NCBI GenBank assembly: GCA_946183145.1
Contig: CAMGZM010000006.1
Location: 96,868-160,867, forward strand
Length of the DNA: 64,000 nucleotides
Direction of reading: 5' to 3'
From: an uncultured Fretibacterium sp.
Lineage (GTDB): Bacteria > Synergistota > Synergistia > Synergistales > Aminobacteriaceae
Below are positions 34,576-44,626 of this stretch, piece after piece; positions within the stretch are counted from its first letter, which is position 1; every line of letters starts with the position of its first letter. The notes below the pieces were generated by a model. That model was not told the DNA's origin. It saw only the letters and a program-made list of their open reading frames with translations, and did no database searches. Position numbers and translations under genes: made by a program.

Positions 34576-35763
34576 GTGAAGCGCAAAAATTTCCCGCTGA
34601 TATTCTGCGTGATTCTCTCGGCTTTAATCATGGCCGGGGGCTGCGGAAGCTCAAGCAGTTCTCTAGTGCAGACAGGGCCGGGACTCGACTCGGTTATCTC
34701 ATCAATGACTCTGCGTGAAAAGGTTGGGCAGATGTTCATGATTCGGCCTGAGACCCTTTACGCGCAAATAACACCCGGTGAATTATGGCAGAAAATAGCC
34801 TCAAAGGACGCGGATATTCAGGCGGTACTTTACACGCTGACGGACGAAATGAAAGCCACTCTGAAAGATTATCCGGCGGGAGGCTTCGCGCTCTTCACGC
34901 AGAATCTCAATACGCCCTCTCAGGTCAAGCGGTTAATCTCGGATTTTTACGGCGCGAGTGAAACATACCCGTTTATAGGAATTGACGAGGAAGGCGGAAG
35001 GGTTGCGCGGCTTGCGAACAAGAAGAGTTTTGACGCTGAAATTCAGAACGTCGGAACAATGGAGTCAATCGGCAAAACTGGTGACCCTCAGAACGCATAC
35101 AACGCGGCGAATTACATCGGCGGTTACCTGAGTGATTACGGCTTCAACGTGGATTTTGCCCCTGTTGCTGACATCAACACCAACCCCGACAATATAGTGA
35201 TCGGTGATCGTTCATTCGGGACAACGGCGGCTCTTGTGTCTGAGATGGCCGGGGCGTATCTTGACGGCCTTCACTCGCGTGGCGTGATGGGTACGCTGAA
35301 ACATTTTCCCGGGCACGGAGACACTACGCAGGACACACACACGGGCTATGTAGCAGTCTACAAAACGTGGGACGAATTAATGAACACGGAACTGATACCC
35401 TTCATCGACAACTTCAGCAAAACGGACATGATTATGACGGAACATATCACAATGAAGAATGTTACGAGTGATGATTTGCCCGCGACTCTCTCGCACACGA
35501 TATTGACGGAGAAATTACGCGGCGAATTGGGCTATGACGGCGTAATCATCACGGACTCGATGGAGATGGGAGCGATAAACCAAACGTATCCGAGCGGTGA
35601 AGCGGCTGTTATGGCGGTTGAAGCGGGTGTTGATATTGTGCTTCTGCCGTATGATTACTGCACGGCGTTTGATGCTGTTGTTGACGCTGTAGAATCAGGC
35701 CGGATTTCCGAGACACGAATCAATGAGAGCGTGAGAAGAATTTTGCGCCTCAAGATGAAGTAA
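34576..35763 (+). CDS. Glycoside hydrolase family 3 lipoprotein (NagZ-like)
   Basis: 395 residues from GTG 34576, one base after the previous stop, with AAGAAGGGG upstream. A lipobox-like MAGGC ends the signal peptide (Cys 23). GH3 barrel: FIGIDEEGGRVARL, VDFAPVADINTNP, LKHFPGHGDT (about 242), and nucleophile Asp in VIITDSMEMG (about 327). KHFPGHGDT is the His/Asp loop of NagZ-type beta-N-acetylhexosaminidases, which split GlcNAc-containing wall fragments. As a lipoprotein it would act outside the cytoplasmic membrane, consistent with the dipeptidase upstream. Confidence 0.88.
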   Translation: MKRKNFPLIFCVILSALIMAGGCGSSSSSLVQTGPGLDSVISSMTLREKVGQMFMIRPETLYAQITPGELWQKIASKDADIQAVLYTLTDEMKATLKDYPAGGFALFTQNLNTPSQVKRLISDFYGASETYPFIGIDEEGGRVARLANKKSFDAEIQNVGTMESIGKTGDPQNAYNAANYIGGYLSDYGFNVDFAPVADINTNPDNIVIGDRSFGTTAALVSEMAGAYLDGLHSRGVMGTLKHFPGHGDTTQDTHTGYVAVYKTWDELMNTELIPFIDNFSKTDMIMTEHITMKNVTSDDLPATLSHTILTEKLRGELGYDGVIITDSMEMGAINQTYPSGEAAVMAVEAGVDIVLLPYDYCTAFDAVVDAVESGRISETRINESVRRILRLKMK

Positions 35764-35775
35764 CAAAACGGTAAC

Positions 35776-35818
35776 AAAAATCCCTCCCCTGAACGTTAAG
35801 AGGAGGGATAATTTTTTT
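35776..35818. terminator. Bidirectional terminator between GH3 and the P-type ATPase
   Basis: TCCCTCC (35781-35787) pairs with GGAGGGA (35802-35808). Seven T follow on the plus strand and TTTTT on the minus strand, serving the convergent genes. Confidence 0.8.
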
Positions 35819-35822
35819 GTGA

Positions 35823-38363
35823 TTACTTTGCGAACTGAGGAAGATATTTAGCGAGAAGGAATTTACCCGCAAACCTGAACGGAACAACAAGCACCGCAAG
35901 CACAAAGCAATTCAGCCACGAGTCGAGACTCAACGCTTCAACGCTTAACATTTCCCCGCCGAACTCAACAAACGCCCATTGCATCACGAATATGAACATC
36001 ATCATGAAGACGCAATTTTTTGACGTGGCCATAGCAAGCCCGTTGAATGTTATCGCCATCATGAAGAGCGCGAATACAGCCGTACGCAGATAAATTATGT
36101 CGGCGTTCCCGAAAAGCCCGCGCACTTTTGGCACAAAGAGAACCGCAAGGCACATCACCGTGATATACGCCGCGCCCGTGAGAATCTGCCCTAACATTTC
36201 GGACGTGATAATATTTTCGTCGCGTGGAATCGGCTTCTCGTTCATGTATTCATCTCTGGGAGGCTCTGAACCGAACGCAATCGCCGCCAACGTGTCCATA
36301 GCAAGGTTAATCAGCAGCAACTGTATGACCGTGAGAATGACATTCTGCCCGAACAAAGGCCCAAGGAAGCATATCAATACCGCTGACACGTTCACAGTGA
36401 GCTGGAAGACCAAGAATTTCCGTATGCTCTTGAACATCGTGCGCCCGTAAAGTATAGCTTTTGCGATTGACTTGAAGTTGTCATCAAGAATCGTAATGTC
36501 TCCTGCCTCTTTTGCGACTTCAGTCCCTGAACCCATTGCGAATCCTACATCAGCCTTTTTCAGCGCGGGCGAGTCATTAACTCCGTCCCCTGTCATGCCG
36601 ACAACAAGATTCAATTCCTGAGCGATTTTCACGAGGCGGCTTTTGTCTGAAGGCAGCGCACGCGAAATCACACGGAGATGCGGCAAAATTGCTTTGAGTT
36701 CGTCATCAGTCTTTTCGGCCATCTCTTGAGAAGTCATAGCTACGTCATCAGGCGATGAGATCAGCCCGGCTTCTTTTGCGATTGCTACGGCTGTTTCTTT
36801 CCTGTCGCCCGTAACCATTACGACTTGAATCCCGGCTTTTCGCACCTGCTTTATAGCGTCAACAGCTTCTTTTCTCACGTTGTCGCGAATACTGAGAACG
36901 CATACAAGCTCCATACCATTGCCGGAATCTTTTGCGACTGCCAAGAGCCTCATTGCCCGGTCTGCCTGAGCGTTGATGTAGTTGTCGAGTTTCTTGCGGG
37001 CTGTAACGTTCTTGCAGTGAGGGATAATTTTTTCCGGCGCGCCCTTGATGTATTTCGTTCCGTTCGACATTGTTACGGTTGCGGTTTTGTTGTCGGAATT
37101 GAACGCTGTGTACTCTTTCACGTCGCGTTTTGCGGCTTCAATCTTGCGCAATATTTCCGTGTCGGCCATGAAGAAAGCCATTAATGCGCGGTCTGTGCTG
37201 TTCCCTCCGATGACATTTCCGTCACCAACACTTGCGCTGTTGTTCACGCCTGCGCCGATGGAAAGATCTTCAAGCGGTTCTGCGTCAAGCTCAGAGAGTG
37301 AATGACATACTTTCACGCTTGGGAGTGCGATCTCTGCGATTGTGAGCCGTCCTTCTGTGATTGTCCCGGTCTTGTCGCTGAAAAGAAGATTGAGGCTTCC
37401 GGCTGTTTCGAGTCCGTTGATTTTGCGGACAAGGACATTATCCCCGGCCATCTGCATAGACTGGAACGACATCAACATAGACGTAAGCATAGGGAGTCCC
37501 TCAGGCACAGCGCACACAACGATTGTTACAGCTACGGTTATTGCGTCAATGATGAGCCGCGCCCATGCGAATCCGTCAGGCGGAAGATTGCCCGTTATGA
37601 ACGTACGCGCTAATATTCCGAACACTATTGCAGTTGCGCCAGTGTAGCCGAAAACTGAAATTTGCTGCGCGAGCTTTCCGAGTTTGACTTGAAGAGGAGT
37701 CTTTCTCTGTGCTTCCTGAACCTCAAGGGCGAGTTCACCGAATAGAGTCTTGTCGCCGACAACAGAAATTTTCATGTAGGCTTCACCCGAACAAACGACA
37801 GTTCCACGATAAGCGTAATACTTGTTGAGAAGGTCTTTGATGTCAAACGACTCATTTTCGGGATTGGGGATTTTCTCTGCCTCTTCTGTTTCACCGTTCA
37901 AAGCAGACTGATCTACTTTCACGCTTCCTTCAACGATAACGCCATCGGCCGGAATCTTGTCGCCCGCCTGAAGGTAGACTATATCACCCGCAACAACTTC
38001 GCTCACGTGAATCTCGTGGATTGTGCCGTTACGTATGACCTTTGTTGTTTCGCCGGCTTCCTGCTGTGATTTGAGGAGAGATGCTTTCTGCTCCTGACGG
38101 TATTCAGTGATTGACGATACGCCGCCCGCAATCAATACAGCGATGAGGATTCCGACAGGCTCGAACCATTCAGCCCGGCCCATGACGAAAAGCACAAGCT
38201 GAATGACCAGAGCGCACAACAGAATGATGATCATCGGATCTTTGAGGCTTGCGAGGAATTTTGCGCCAAGTGTTTCGCCGGGAAGTTCGGTAAGGGAATT
38301 GCTGCCGTATTTTTCTCGGCTTTCTTTGACTTCGGAGTCAGTGAGACCTTTTATGTCAGTCAA
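35823..38363 (-). CDS. P-type Ca2+-translocating ATPase (P2-type)
   Basis: 846 residues. Cation-ATPase N-domain start (GLTDSEVKESREKYGSNSL), actuator domain with SALNGETE (TGES-like), CAVPEGLPMLTSM in helix M4, phosphorylation motif DKTGT about residue 329, KGAPEK nucleotide site, MVTGDRKETAVAIA and GMTGDGVNDSPALKKADVG, and six C-terminal helices. CAVPEGLP with the helix 5/6 region marks the calcium-type pumps, which export Ca2+ from the cytoplasm; Mn2+ is also possible. The TTG start has AGGAGG eight bases upstream. Confidence 0.9.
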   Translation of the reverse strand: MTDIKGLTDSEVKESREKYGSNSLTELPGETLGAKFLASLKDPMIIILLCALVIQLVLFVMGRAEWFEPVGILIAVLIAGGVSSITEYRQEQKASLLKSQQEAGETTKVIRNGTIHEIHVSEVVAGDIVYLQAGDKIPADGVIVEGSVKVDQSALNGETEEAEKIPNPENESFDIKDLLNKYYAYRGTVVCSGEAYMKISVVGDKTLFGELALEVQEAQRKTPLQVKLGKLAQQISVFGYTGATAIVFGILARTFITGNLPPDGFAWARLIIDAITVAVTIVVCAVPEGLPMLTSMLMSFQSMQMAGDNVLVRKINGLETAGSLNLLFSDKTGTITEGRLTIAEIALPSVKVCHSLSELDAEPLEDLSIGAGVNNSASVGDGNVIGGNSTDRALMAFFMADTEILRKIEAAKRDVKEYTAFNSDNKTATVTMSNGTKYIKGAPEKIIPHCKNVTARKKLDNYINAQADRAMRLLAVAKDSGNGMELVCVLSIRDNVRKEAVDAIKQVRKAGIQVVMVTGDRKETAVAIAKEAGLISSPDDVAMTSQEMAEKTDDELKAILPHLRVISRALPSDKSRLVKIAQELNLVVGMTGDGVNDSPALKKADVGFAMGSGTEVAKEAGDITILDDNFKSIAKAILYGRTMFKSIRKFLVFQLTVNVSAVLICFLGPLFGQNVILTVIQLLLINLAMDTLAAIAFGSEPPRDEYMNEKPIPRDENIITSEMLGQILTGAAYITVMCLAVLFVPKVRGLFGNADIIYLRTAVFALFMMAITFNGLAMATSKNCVFMMMFIFVMQWAFVEFGGEMLSVEALSLDSWLNCFVLAVLVVPFRFAGKFLLAKYLPQFAK

Positions 38364-38472
38364 AATATATTCCTCCTGTTAATGTGAGATGACTGATTAT
38401 AGCCTCATGGCCGGAAAAATGGCAACACAGCGCAATCACTCAGAAACAAGAAGGTTAAACGATTTGCCCCCG

Positions 38473-39549
38473 TTATATGTTCTCGATAAGATCAAGCCAT
38501 TTCTCAGCTATTTTTTCAGGCTCATAATTTTTAGCGTTGATGAATGACTCACGGCTCATTTTCGCGCGGAGTACGTCATCTTTTGCAAGCATTATGATTT
38601 TCTCAGCGAGTCCCTTCACATCACCAACATCAACAAGAAATCCATTCACGCCATCATGAATCAGATCCGCCGGGCCGTAATTGCAGTCAAAACTCACAAC
38701 AGGAAGCCCGCACGCTTCAGCCTCAAGTATTCCTAGATGGAACCCCTCATATATTGATGAAACGGCAAGCATCCCCGAAGATATATACTCGCTCTTTATG
38801 TCTTTCACAGGAGAATGAATCCTCACATAATCGTCGAGGCTCCCCGCACGAATCAAAGAGAGCAGCTTTTCTCCATCCTCACCAGAGCCAAATATGTCTA
38901 TGCGCCAGTCAGGACACTCCTTTTTCACTCTGACAGCGGCTTCAATCAGAGCGGGAAAATTCTTCTGCTCCGTCAAACGTCCAACAGCTATTATTCTCTT
39001 TGTTTTTGTGTCTGATTGTTTTTCTGCTGGGAATGAAAGCGAGTTAGGGATAACGTGTACTTTCATTGCGGCCATGAATGAGCGGTAATTTTCTGCGTCG
39101 CCGTTAGTGAGAGTTACTACAGCATTGAGACGGGGATATATCATCTTCCTGATTAATGCGCTGATTTTCGGACAGGCCTGGTAATTCAGATGCTCGCACG
39201 CAATCTTCTTCATTCTGCGCCCGGTGAAATACATAATTGTGTTGATTTGATGCCCTGTACCTATAATGACATCGATATTATTCTTACGGCAGTATTTCCT
39301 GACAGCGTATATACATTTCAGGTAAGCAAAAATTCTCTTGGCGTTTCCTCTTGACGCAAGCCCGGTGTGATATATCCTCACGCTTTCATTGAGAGGGAAT
39401 GCAGGTTTGTCCCCTTCATGTGAAGACATGCTGATTATGTGAACGCTGAATCCTTTTTCCGCGAGAATGTTCGACAGGTTGCAGGAAGCCCGCTCAGTTC
39501 CGTTTGAGTCTGATATGTTGAGAAGCATTACGGCAATATTTTTGTTCAC
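38473..39549 (-). CDS. Glycosyltransferase family 4
   Basis: 358 residues, GT-B fold. The N-terminal domain has SDSNGTERASCNLSNILAEK (acceptor side); the C-terminal donor site has IIAVGRLTEQKNFPALIEA, DIFGSGEDGEKL, and SSIYEGFHLGILEAEACGLP (the EX7E motif). It adds a sugar from a nucleotide-sugar to a lipid-linked or surface glycan. GTG start with AAGGAGAG eight bases upstream. It lies 40 bp downstream of uvrC and may be cotranscribed. Confidence 0.88.
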   Translation of the reverse strand: MNKNIAVMLLNISDSNGTERASCNLSNILAEKGFSVHIISMSSHEGDKPAFPLNESVRIYHTGLASRGNAKRIFAYLKCIYAVRKYCRKNNIDVIIGTGHQINTIMYFTGRRMKKIACEHLNYQACPKISALIRKMIYPRLNAVVTLTNGDAENYRSFMAAMKVHVIPNSLSFPAEKQSDTKTKRIIAVGRLTEQKNFPALIEAAVRVKKECPDWRIDIFGSGEDGEKLLSLIRAGSLDDYVRIHSPVKDIKSEYISSGMLAVSSIYEGFHLGILEAEACGLPVVSFDCNYGPADLIHDGVNGFLVDVGDVKGLAEKIIMLAKDDVLRAKMSRESFINAKNYEPEKIAEKWLDLIENI

Positions 39550-39589
39550 GGTGATAACTCTCCTTTTCTGAATTTTTCACAATTATAAT

Positions 39590-41035
39590 TTACTTCCTTA
39601 GCTCCTCAAGAATCTTTGCCGCTAATTTCTCCCCAATACCCGGAACTGTCATTAACTCTTCAGGACTCAGAGCCGCAATTTTTTTCGCGCCCCCGAATTT
39701 CACGAGCAATTCAGTCGCTTTCTTCCGGCCGATTCCCGGAATGTCATCGAGTCTTGAGTGCCTCATCCGTTTATCGCGTGCGTTCCTGTGAGTCGTAATC
39801 GCGTAACGGTGAACTTCATCCCGCAAACGTTGCAGCAACTGCAATGCAGGGTCATCACGTCCGAGCCTCAAAGGTTCATCCCTTCCCGGCAAAAAGATTA
39901 ATTCTTCACGTTCAGCAAGCGCAATCATCGGAATATCATAGCCCAAATCTTTAACCGCCCTCAACGCGTAATCAAGCTGTCCCGGCCCGCCGTCAATCAA
40001 CGCTAATTGCGGTGCAGGCTCCGAATTGTCCATCACGTGGGAATAACGCCTCTTCACTGTTTCATACATAGATGCAAAGTCGTCAATTTCCCCTTCTGAC
40101 AGCGAACGAATCTTGAAACGCCTGTAGAGATTCGGACTCGGCCTTCCCTGCTCAAACACTACGCAGCATCCGTATGTGTCATGGCCGGACGTGTGCGAGA
40201 TGTCAAACACATCTATCCTCCACGCCAAAACCTTAAGCCCTAAAATTTCCTGCAATCTGTTCAGCACCTTCCATGTCTCATTGTCTAAATCCTCCTGCAG
40301 CGCTGATGATATTTTCTGACGCGACAATCTCCACACAGCACGAATCGTATCCCTGTATCTTGCTGCTTTCTCAAACTCTAATTTTTTTGCTGACTGATTC
40401 ATTCGTTCCCGGAGTCGTTCGATTAATTCCGGCTGTTTTCCCTCGAACAAGAGAATCAAATCGGCGACTCTCTCTTTGTATTCTGACTGCGAGCAGAGTC
40501 CCGCGCACGCTCCCATTGAATGACCGAGATTATACTCAACGCAAGGACGCTTCTTTTTGCCCGGAGAAATTTTTGACCTGCATACTCTCAGCGGGAAATA
40601 TCTTTCAGCAAGCCTCATCAAGTTGCGTATATTCCCTGCGTCAACAAAAGGCCCTAAGTACAATGCGCCGTCATTAGCCTTGTGCCTCGTGATTTCTATT
40701 CGGGGGTAATCCTCGTTTGTGATTTTGACATAGGGATATTTGTCGCTCATCTTAAGCTCAATGTTGAAGAACGGAGAATAACGCCGGATCAATTTTGCCT
40801 CAACGATTAACGCCTCTGCTTCTGTCTCTGTGCGAATTGTCGAAATGTCCTCGATTAGCTGCACGAGCTTGCGGAGTCTCGGTGATGCGTGAACGTGGCG
40901 GAAATATGACGAGACTCTGCGTTTGAGCTTCTTGGCTTTTCCGACGTAGATTATTTTTCCGTCAATGTCCCTCATGAGATACACGCCTGGTTTTTCGGGC
41001 AAAGTTTTCAGGATTGCAGAAATTTTTTCCTTCAT
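39590..41035 (-). CDS. uvrC: Excinuclease ABC subunit C, short form
   Basis: 481 residues against roughly 600 usual. GIY-YIG domain (GVYLMRDIDGKIIYVGKAKK, TEAEALIVEAKLIRRYSPFF), cysteine region (CVEYNLGHSMGACAGLC), UVR motif (KLEFEKAARYRDTI), then almost directly the RNase H-like nuclease domain (DVFDISHTSG, LALIDGGPGQL, RDEVHRYAITTHR) and the helix-hairpin-helix end. The ~120-residue stretch usually between the UVR motif and the second nuclease domain is largely absent, yet catalytic residues remain. It makes both incisions in nucleotide excision repair with UvrAB. GAGGAG precedes the ATG. Confidence 0.93.
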   Translation of the reverse strand: MKEKISAILKTLPEKPGVYLMRDIDGKIIYVGKAKKLKRRVSSYFRHVHASPRLRKLVQLIEDISTIRTETEAEALIVEAKLIRRYSPFFNIELKMSDKYPYVKITNEDYPRIEITRHKANDGALYLGPFVDAGNIRNLMRLAERYFPLRVCRSKISPGKKKRPCVEYNLGHSMGACAGLCSQSEYKERVADLILLFEGKQPELIERLRERMNQSAKKLEFEKAARYRDTIRAVWRLSRQKISSALQEDLDNETWKVLNRLQEILGLKVLAWRIDVFDISHTSGHDTYGCCVVFEQGRPSPNLYRRFKIRSLSEGEIDDFASMYETVKRRYSHVMDNSEPAPQLALIDGGPGQLDYALRAVKDLGYDIPMIALAEREELIFLPGRDEPLRLGRDDPALQLLQRLRDEVHRYAITTHRNARDKRMRHSRLDDIPGIGRKKATELLVKFGGAKKIAALSPEELMTVPGIGEKLAAKILEELRK

Positions 41036-41146
41036 GATTCTTATTTCTCCTCATAAATTTTAACGTTACGCAAAGTTTCAACGCCTGATAAAATTTTCAT
41101 CATCACAATTCTTACACAAAAATTTATTTTCAGGAGTGATTCATTC

Positions 41147-42154
41147 ATGAAGTCATTTCGTATTTCAGTGATTGCGATTCTCGTTGCGTCATTGCTCGCT
41201 GGCTGTGCTTTTGCAGATGCCGACAAAACAGGCTGGCCCGATCAGCTCCGATTCATGGCAGGCCCTCCCGGCGGAAACTGGTTCGCATTAGGCACGGCGT
41301 TAAGCGAAATGTGGACAGGCGCGGGGCTTCCTCAGACAACAAGCTCATCAGGCGGCGGAGTCGCAAACATTCTCAACGCTCACGCAAGGCGCGGTGATTT
41401 GGGATTCTCCGTAACATCATTGCTCGGCGCGGCTCTCAAGGGCGAGGCGGACTTCAAAGGCAGAGTCGTAAACAACGCAGTAATCATGACGAACCTTTAC
41501 ACGCAGTACACGTACTTCATCATGAGGAAAGATTTTGCGGTGAAAAACGGCATCAAGTCAGTTGAAGACATCATAGCAAAGAAGCTCCCGATGAGATTCG
41601 CAACCCTCAAGCCCGGCACAAGCTCAGAGTTTGTAGTCAACGCATTATTCAACAAGGGTTACGGATTCGACTACAAAAAGACATTCAAGGACTGGGGCGG
41701 AAGTGTCGAGTACGCATCTTATGACGGCGGCGCGGATCTTCTTGCTGACAATCACCTTGACTGCTTTGCGTTCTCAATCGGCAAAATCGCTTCTACTGTC
41801 ATGAACATTGAAAGCCAGGTTGATGTTGTATTGCTTCCAGTCGGCCAGGACGCATTAGACAAACTTTCTAACGCATACGGAACTGTTACGCTTACGATTG
41901 ATCCGGGAATCTACAAGTCAGTCCCTGAAGGTGCAGAGCCCGTTAAAGCTGTCGGCGATTACACATGCATAGTCATCCGCAAAGACCTTCCAGAGTCATT
42001 AGTCTACGAACTCAACAAAGCGATATGGGAGCATAAAGATGCGCTTGTGGCGGCAGTGAGAGACATGGCCGAGCTTGAGCCGTCTATAGCATTGCCCGAA
42101 AAAGTTCCGGCTCATGAAGGCAGCGTGAAATTCTGGAGTGAGCTGAAGAAGTAA
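41147..42154 (+). CDS. TAXI-family TRAP transporter solute receptor
   Basis: 335 residues. The signal sequence has LLAGC (possible lipoprotein Cys 20) or may be cut after AFA. Mature protein: LRFMAGPPGGNWFALGTALSE, SSGGGVANILNAHARRGDLG, the TAXI signature layout. It captures an organic acid (glutamate/2-oxoglutarate-type in known members) in the periplasm and hands it to the fused permease. The stop overlaps the next start (TAATG). Confidence 0.93.
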   Translation: MKSFRISVIAILVASLLAGCAFADADKTGWPDQLRFMAGPPGGNWFALGTALSEMWTGAGLPQTTSSSGGGVANILNAHARRGDLGFSVTSLLGAALKGEADFKGRVVNNAVIMTNLYTQYTYFIMRKDFAVKNGIKSVEDIIAKKLPMRFATLKPGTSSEFVVNALFNKGYGFDYKKTFKDWGGSVEYASYDGGADLLADNHLDCFAFSIGKIASTVMNIESQVDVVLLPVGQDALDKLSNAYGTVTLTIDPGIYKSVPEGAEPVKAVGDYTCIVIRKDLPESLVYELNKAIWEHKDALVAAVRDMAELEPSIALPEKVPAHEGSVKFWSELKK

Positions 42155-44157
42155 TGCGTAAACTTTCAGGCACAACAAAGACGCTCATATACCTTTATGT
42201 TCTTGCAATGGGAGTGTTTCATCTTTACACGGCCAGCGCGGGAAATTACGAGGCATATTTGCAGCGTTCGATTCATTTGGCGTTCGTATTGCCGTTAGCG
42301 TTCGTGTTATTCCCCGTAAACAGCAAAGCACCGAAAGACCGAGTCCCGATATATGATTGGATTCTTGCGGTTCTTGCGGCGGCTCCGGGAGTCTATTCGA
42401 TGGTGAACTACACGGCGATAACGGAGCGTATACAGCAGATTGACCCGCTCACTACAGCGCAGTTAGTGCTTGGCTCGTTGCTTGTGATACTTTTGCTTGA
42501 AGGCACGCGGCGTATTGTGGGCTTGCCGTTGTCATTGATTGCGGCGTTGTTTGCTGTGTATATGCTTTACGGCTACAAACTTCCGGGACTCTTGCAGGGC
42601 TTCCAGTTTCAATATCCTGAAGTAATAGAGCAGTTATATCTTACGGACGAGGGAATTTTTGCATCACCTTTAGGAGTCTCAGCGACATACGTAATGATAT
42701 TCCTGATATTCGGGGCGTTCCTCGAAAAGTCCGGGGCTGGCGACTGGTTTATGAGCGTTGCACAGGCATTCACGGGAACGACTCCCGGAGGCCCGGCGCA
42801 AATCGCTGTGTTATCGTCGTGCTTGTTCGGGTCAATCTCAGGCTCTGCGGTCGCGAACGTTTACGGAACAGGAACATTCACGATACCATTAATGAAGAAG
42901 ATCGGATATGAGCCGTTTTTCGCTGGAGCTGTTGAAGCTGTTGCGAGTTCGGGCGGACAAATCATGCCTCCGATTATGGGCGCGGGAGCTTTCCTCATGG
43001 CTTCATTCTTGGGCTTGCAGTACAGGGAGATAATGATAGCCGCAATTTTCCCGGCATTGCTTTACTACGGGGCGTTGTTCCTGATGGTGAGGCTGAGAGC
43101 GTTAAAGACGGGATTACGGGGACTTGATCCTTCCGAATTGCCGTCAAAAGAATACGTGCTTAAACGTTTCTACATGATTGCGCCGATTGTGGGATTGATT
43201 GCGTTCCTGCTGATAGGGTACACGCCTATGCGGGCGGCACTGCTGGGAATCGGACTCGCATGGCTCGTGTCATTCTTCAACTTCAAGCCCGAAACTACAT
43301 CATCCCAAAAAGTTATGGCGTTCATTGTCGCGGGAATCTCTCTCGGACTCGGAGTCGTCATCTCACTTGACCCGGAAATTTCTGACAGCGTGAAGCCGGG
43401 TATGCAGTTCGTGATAGTCGGAGCGTATATGCTGATTGCCTCATGGTTCAATCCGGGAATGAACACGCGGGACTTCATCGACGCTATAGAGCAGGGCGCG
43501 AGGGGTATACCGCTGGTGTGCGTTGCGTGCGCTACAGCCGGAATAGTTCTCGGTGCTGTGTCATTGACGGGAATCGGCGGAAAACTCGTAGGCTTTGTGA
43601 TTTCGTTTGCGGGGAATATGCCTCTTGTGGCTCTCGTTCTTGTGATGCTTATTGCTACACTTCTGGGAATGGGACTGCCCACAACAGGAGCGTACATACT
43701 TGCGGCGGCATTGGGCGCGCCTATTCTCATGAAGCTGGGATTTCCTCCGATAGCGGCTCACATGTTCGTGTTCTATTACGCGATAATCTCAAACATTACG
43801 CCTCCTGTAGCTTTGGCGGCATATGCTGCGAGTTCGATTGCAGGCTCTAATCCCAACAAGACAGGATTCCAGGCCATGCAGTTAGGATTCTTAGCGTATG
43901 TCGTTCCGTTTGCTTTCTGCTATGACCCCGGATTACTCATGCAGGGTTCATGGGCGCAAATAGGCTGGGCGTTGTTGAGCGGAATCGGCGCGGTGTTCTC
44001 GTTCGCGTATATGTGGATGGGGTACATCAAGAAGCCGATTAATATCGTGATGAGACTCTTGCTTTGTGTTGCGGGCGTAATGTGCCTGATGGTGTGGCCT
44101 GCTGTTACTGTTGCGGGACTCGTTATTCTCGCTGCGGTGTGCTTCATCAATCGTTAA
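42154..44157 (+). CDS. TRAP transporter fused permease (4TM-12TM)
   Basis: 667 residues, about 17-18 helices. The N-terminal quarter is the small DctQ-like part fused to a DctM-like part: FGSISGSAVANVYGTGTFTI, VASSGGQIMPPIMGAGAFLM, GLPTTGAYILAAALGAPIL, ISNITPPVALAAYAASSIAG. Na+-coupled uptake of the ligand bound by the TAXI receptor, which overlaps it by one base. Confidence 0.94.
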   Translation: MRKLSGTTKTLIYLYVLAMGVFHLYTASAGNYEAYLQRSIHLAFVLPLAFVLFPVNSKAPKDRVPIYDWILAVLAAAPGVYSMVNYTAITERIQQIDPLTTAQLVLGSLLVILLLEGTRRIVGLPLSLIAALFAVYMLYGYKLPGLLQGFQFQYPEVIEQLYLTDEGIFASPLGVSATYVMIFLIFGAFLEKSGAGDWFMSVAQAFTGTTPGGPAQIAVLSSCLFGSISGSAVANVYGTGTFTIPLMKKIGYEPFFAGAVEAVASSGGQIMPPIMGAGAFLMASFLGLQYREIMIAAIFPALLYYGALFLMVRLRALKTGLRGLDPSELPSKEYVLKRFYMIAPIVGLIAFLLIGYTPMRAALLGIGLAWLVSFFNFKPETTSSQKVMAFIVAGISLGLGVVISLDPEISDSVKPGMQFVIVGAYMLIASWFNPGMNTRDFIDAIEQGARGIPLVCVACATAGIVLGAVSLTGIGGKLVGFVISFAGNMPLVALVLVMLIATLLGMGLPTTGAYILAAALGAPILMKLGFPPIAAHMFVFYYAIISNITPPVALAAYAASSIAGSNPNKTGFQAMQLGFLAYVVPFAFCYDPGLLMQGSWAQIGWALLSGIGAVFSFAYMWMGYIKKPINIVMRLLLCVAGVMCLMVWPAVTVAGLVILAAVCFINR

Positions 44158-44168
44158 GAGTGAAATTT

Positions 44169-44207
44169 TTGCAGGCTCGTGAGGTTTGCGGGTCTGCAAT
44201 TTTTTTT
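44169..44207 (+). terminator. Terminator after the TRAP operon
   Basis: GCAGGCTCG (44171-44179) pairs with CGGGTCTGC (44189-44197), imperfectly, followed by AA and eight T. Confidence 0.7.
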
Positions 44208-44362
44208 GCTGAATACAGTTTCAAAAATTTATTGCCGATTCATTTCCATCATGTTAAAATTTATTTTTCCGTTGAAAGTTAAGCGTTGAAGAATTGAATC
44301 TCACATAAAATTTACGTTATCCCAAAAAGTTATCACCCGTTTCAAGACTCAGGAGGAAAATT

Positions 44363-44626
44363 ATGACTCGCAGGTCAGCTTTCCCGGTTATTGATTTGAA
44401 GAGAACAGGCCGTAACATTGAGCATCACCGAAAAAATTCCGGTTTCACAGTGAGAGACGTTCAGGAATATTTTGGCTTCGAGTACCCTCAGGCGATATAC
44501 AAATGGCAGCATGGCGAGTGTCTTCCGTCTGTCGATAATCTTTTGGCGTTGTCGCTTCTTTTGGGCGTAAAAATGGAAGAATTATTAGTGTATGATGACG
44601 TAGAAATCTCTTATCCCGCCGCATAA
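44363..44626 (+). CDS. Small XRE-type helix-turn-helix regulator
   Basis: 87 residues. A single HTH_3 domain: GRNIEHHRKNSGFTVRDVQE, YPQAIYKWQHGECLPSVDNL, LALSLLLGVKMEELLVYDD. This compact form lacks an effector domain. Target unknown. AGGAGG is seven to eight bases before ATG. It stands alone between two terminators. Confidence 0.85.
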   Translation: MTRRSAFPVIDLKRTGRNIEHHRKNSGFTVRDVQEYFGFEYPQAIYKWQHGECLPSVDNLLALSLLLGVKMEELLVYDDVEISYPAA

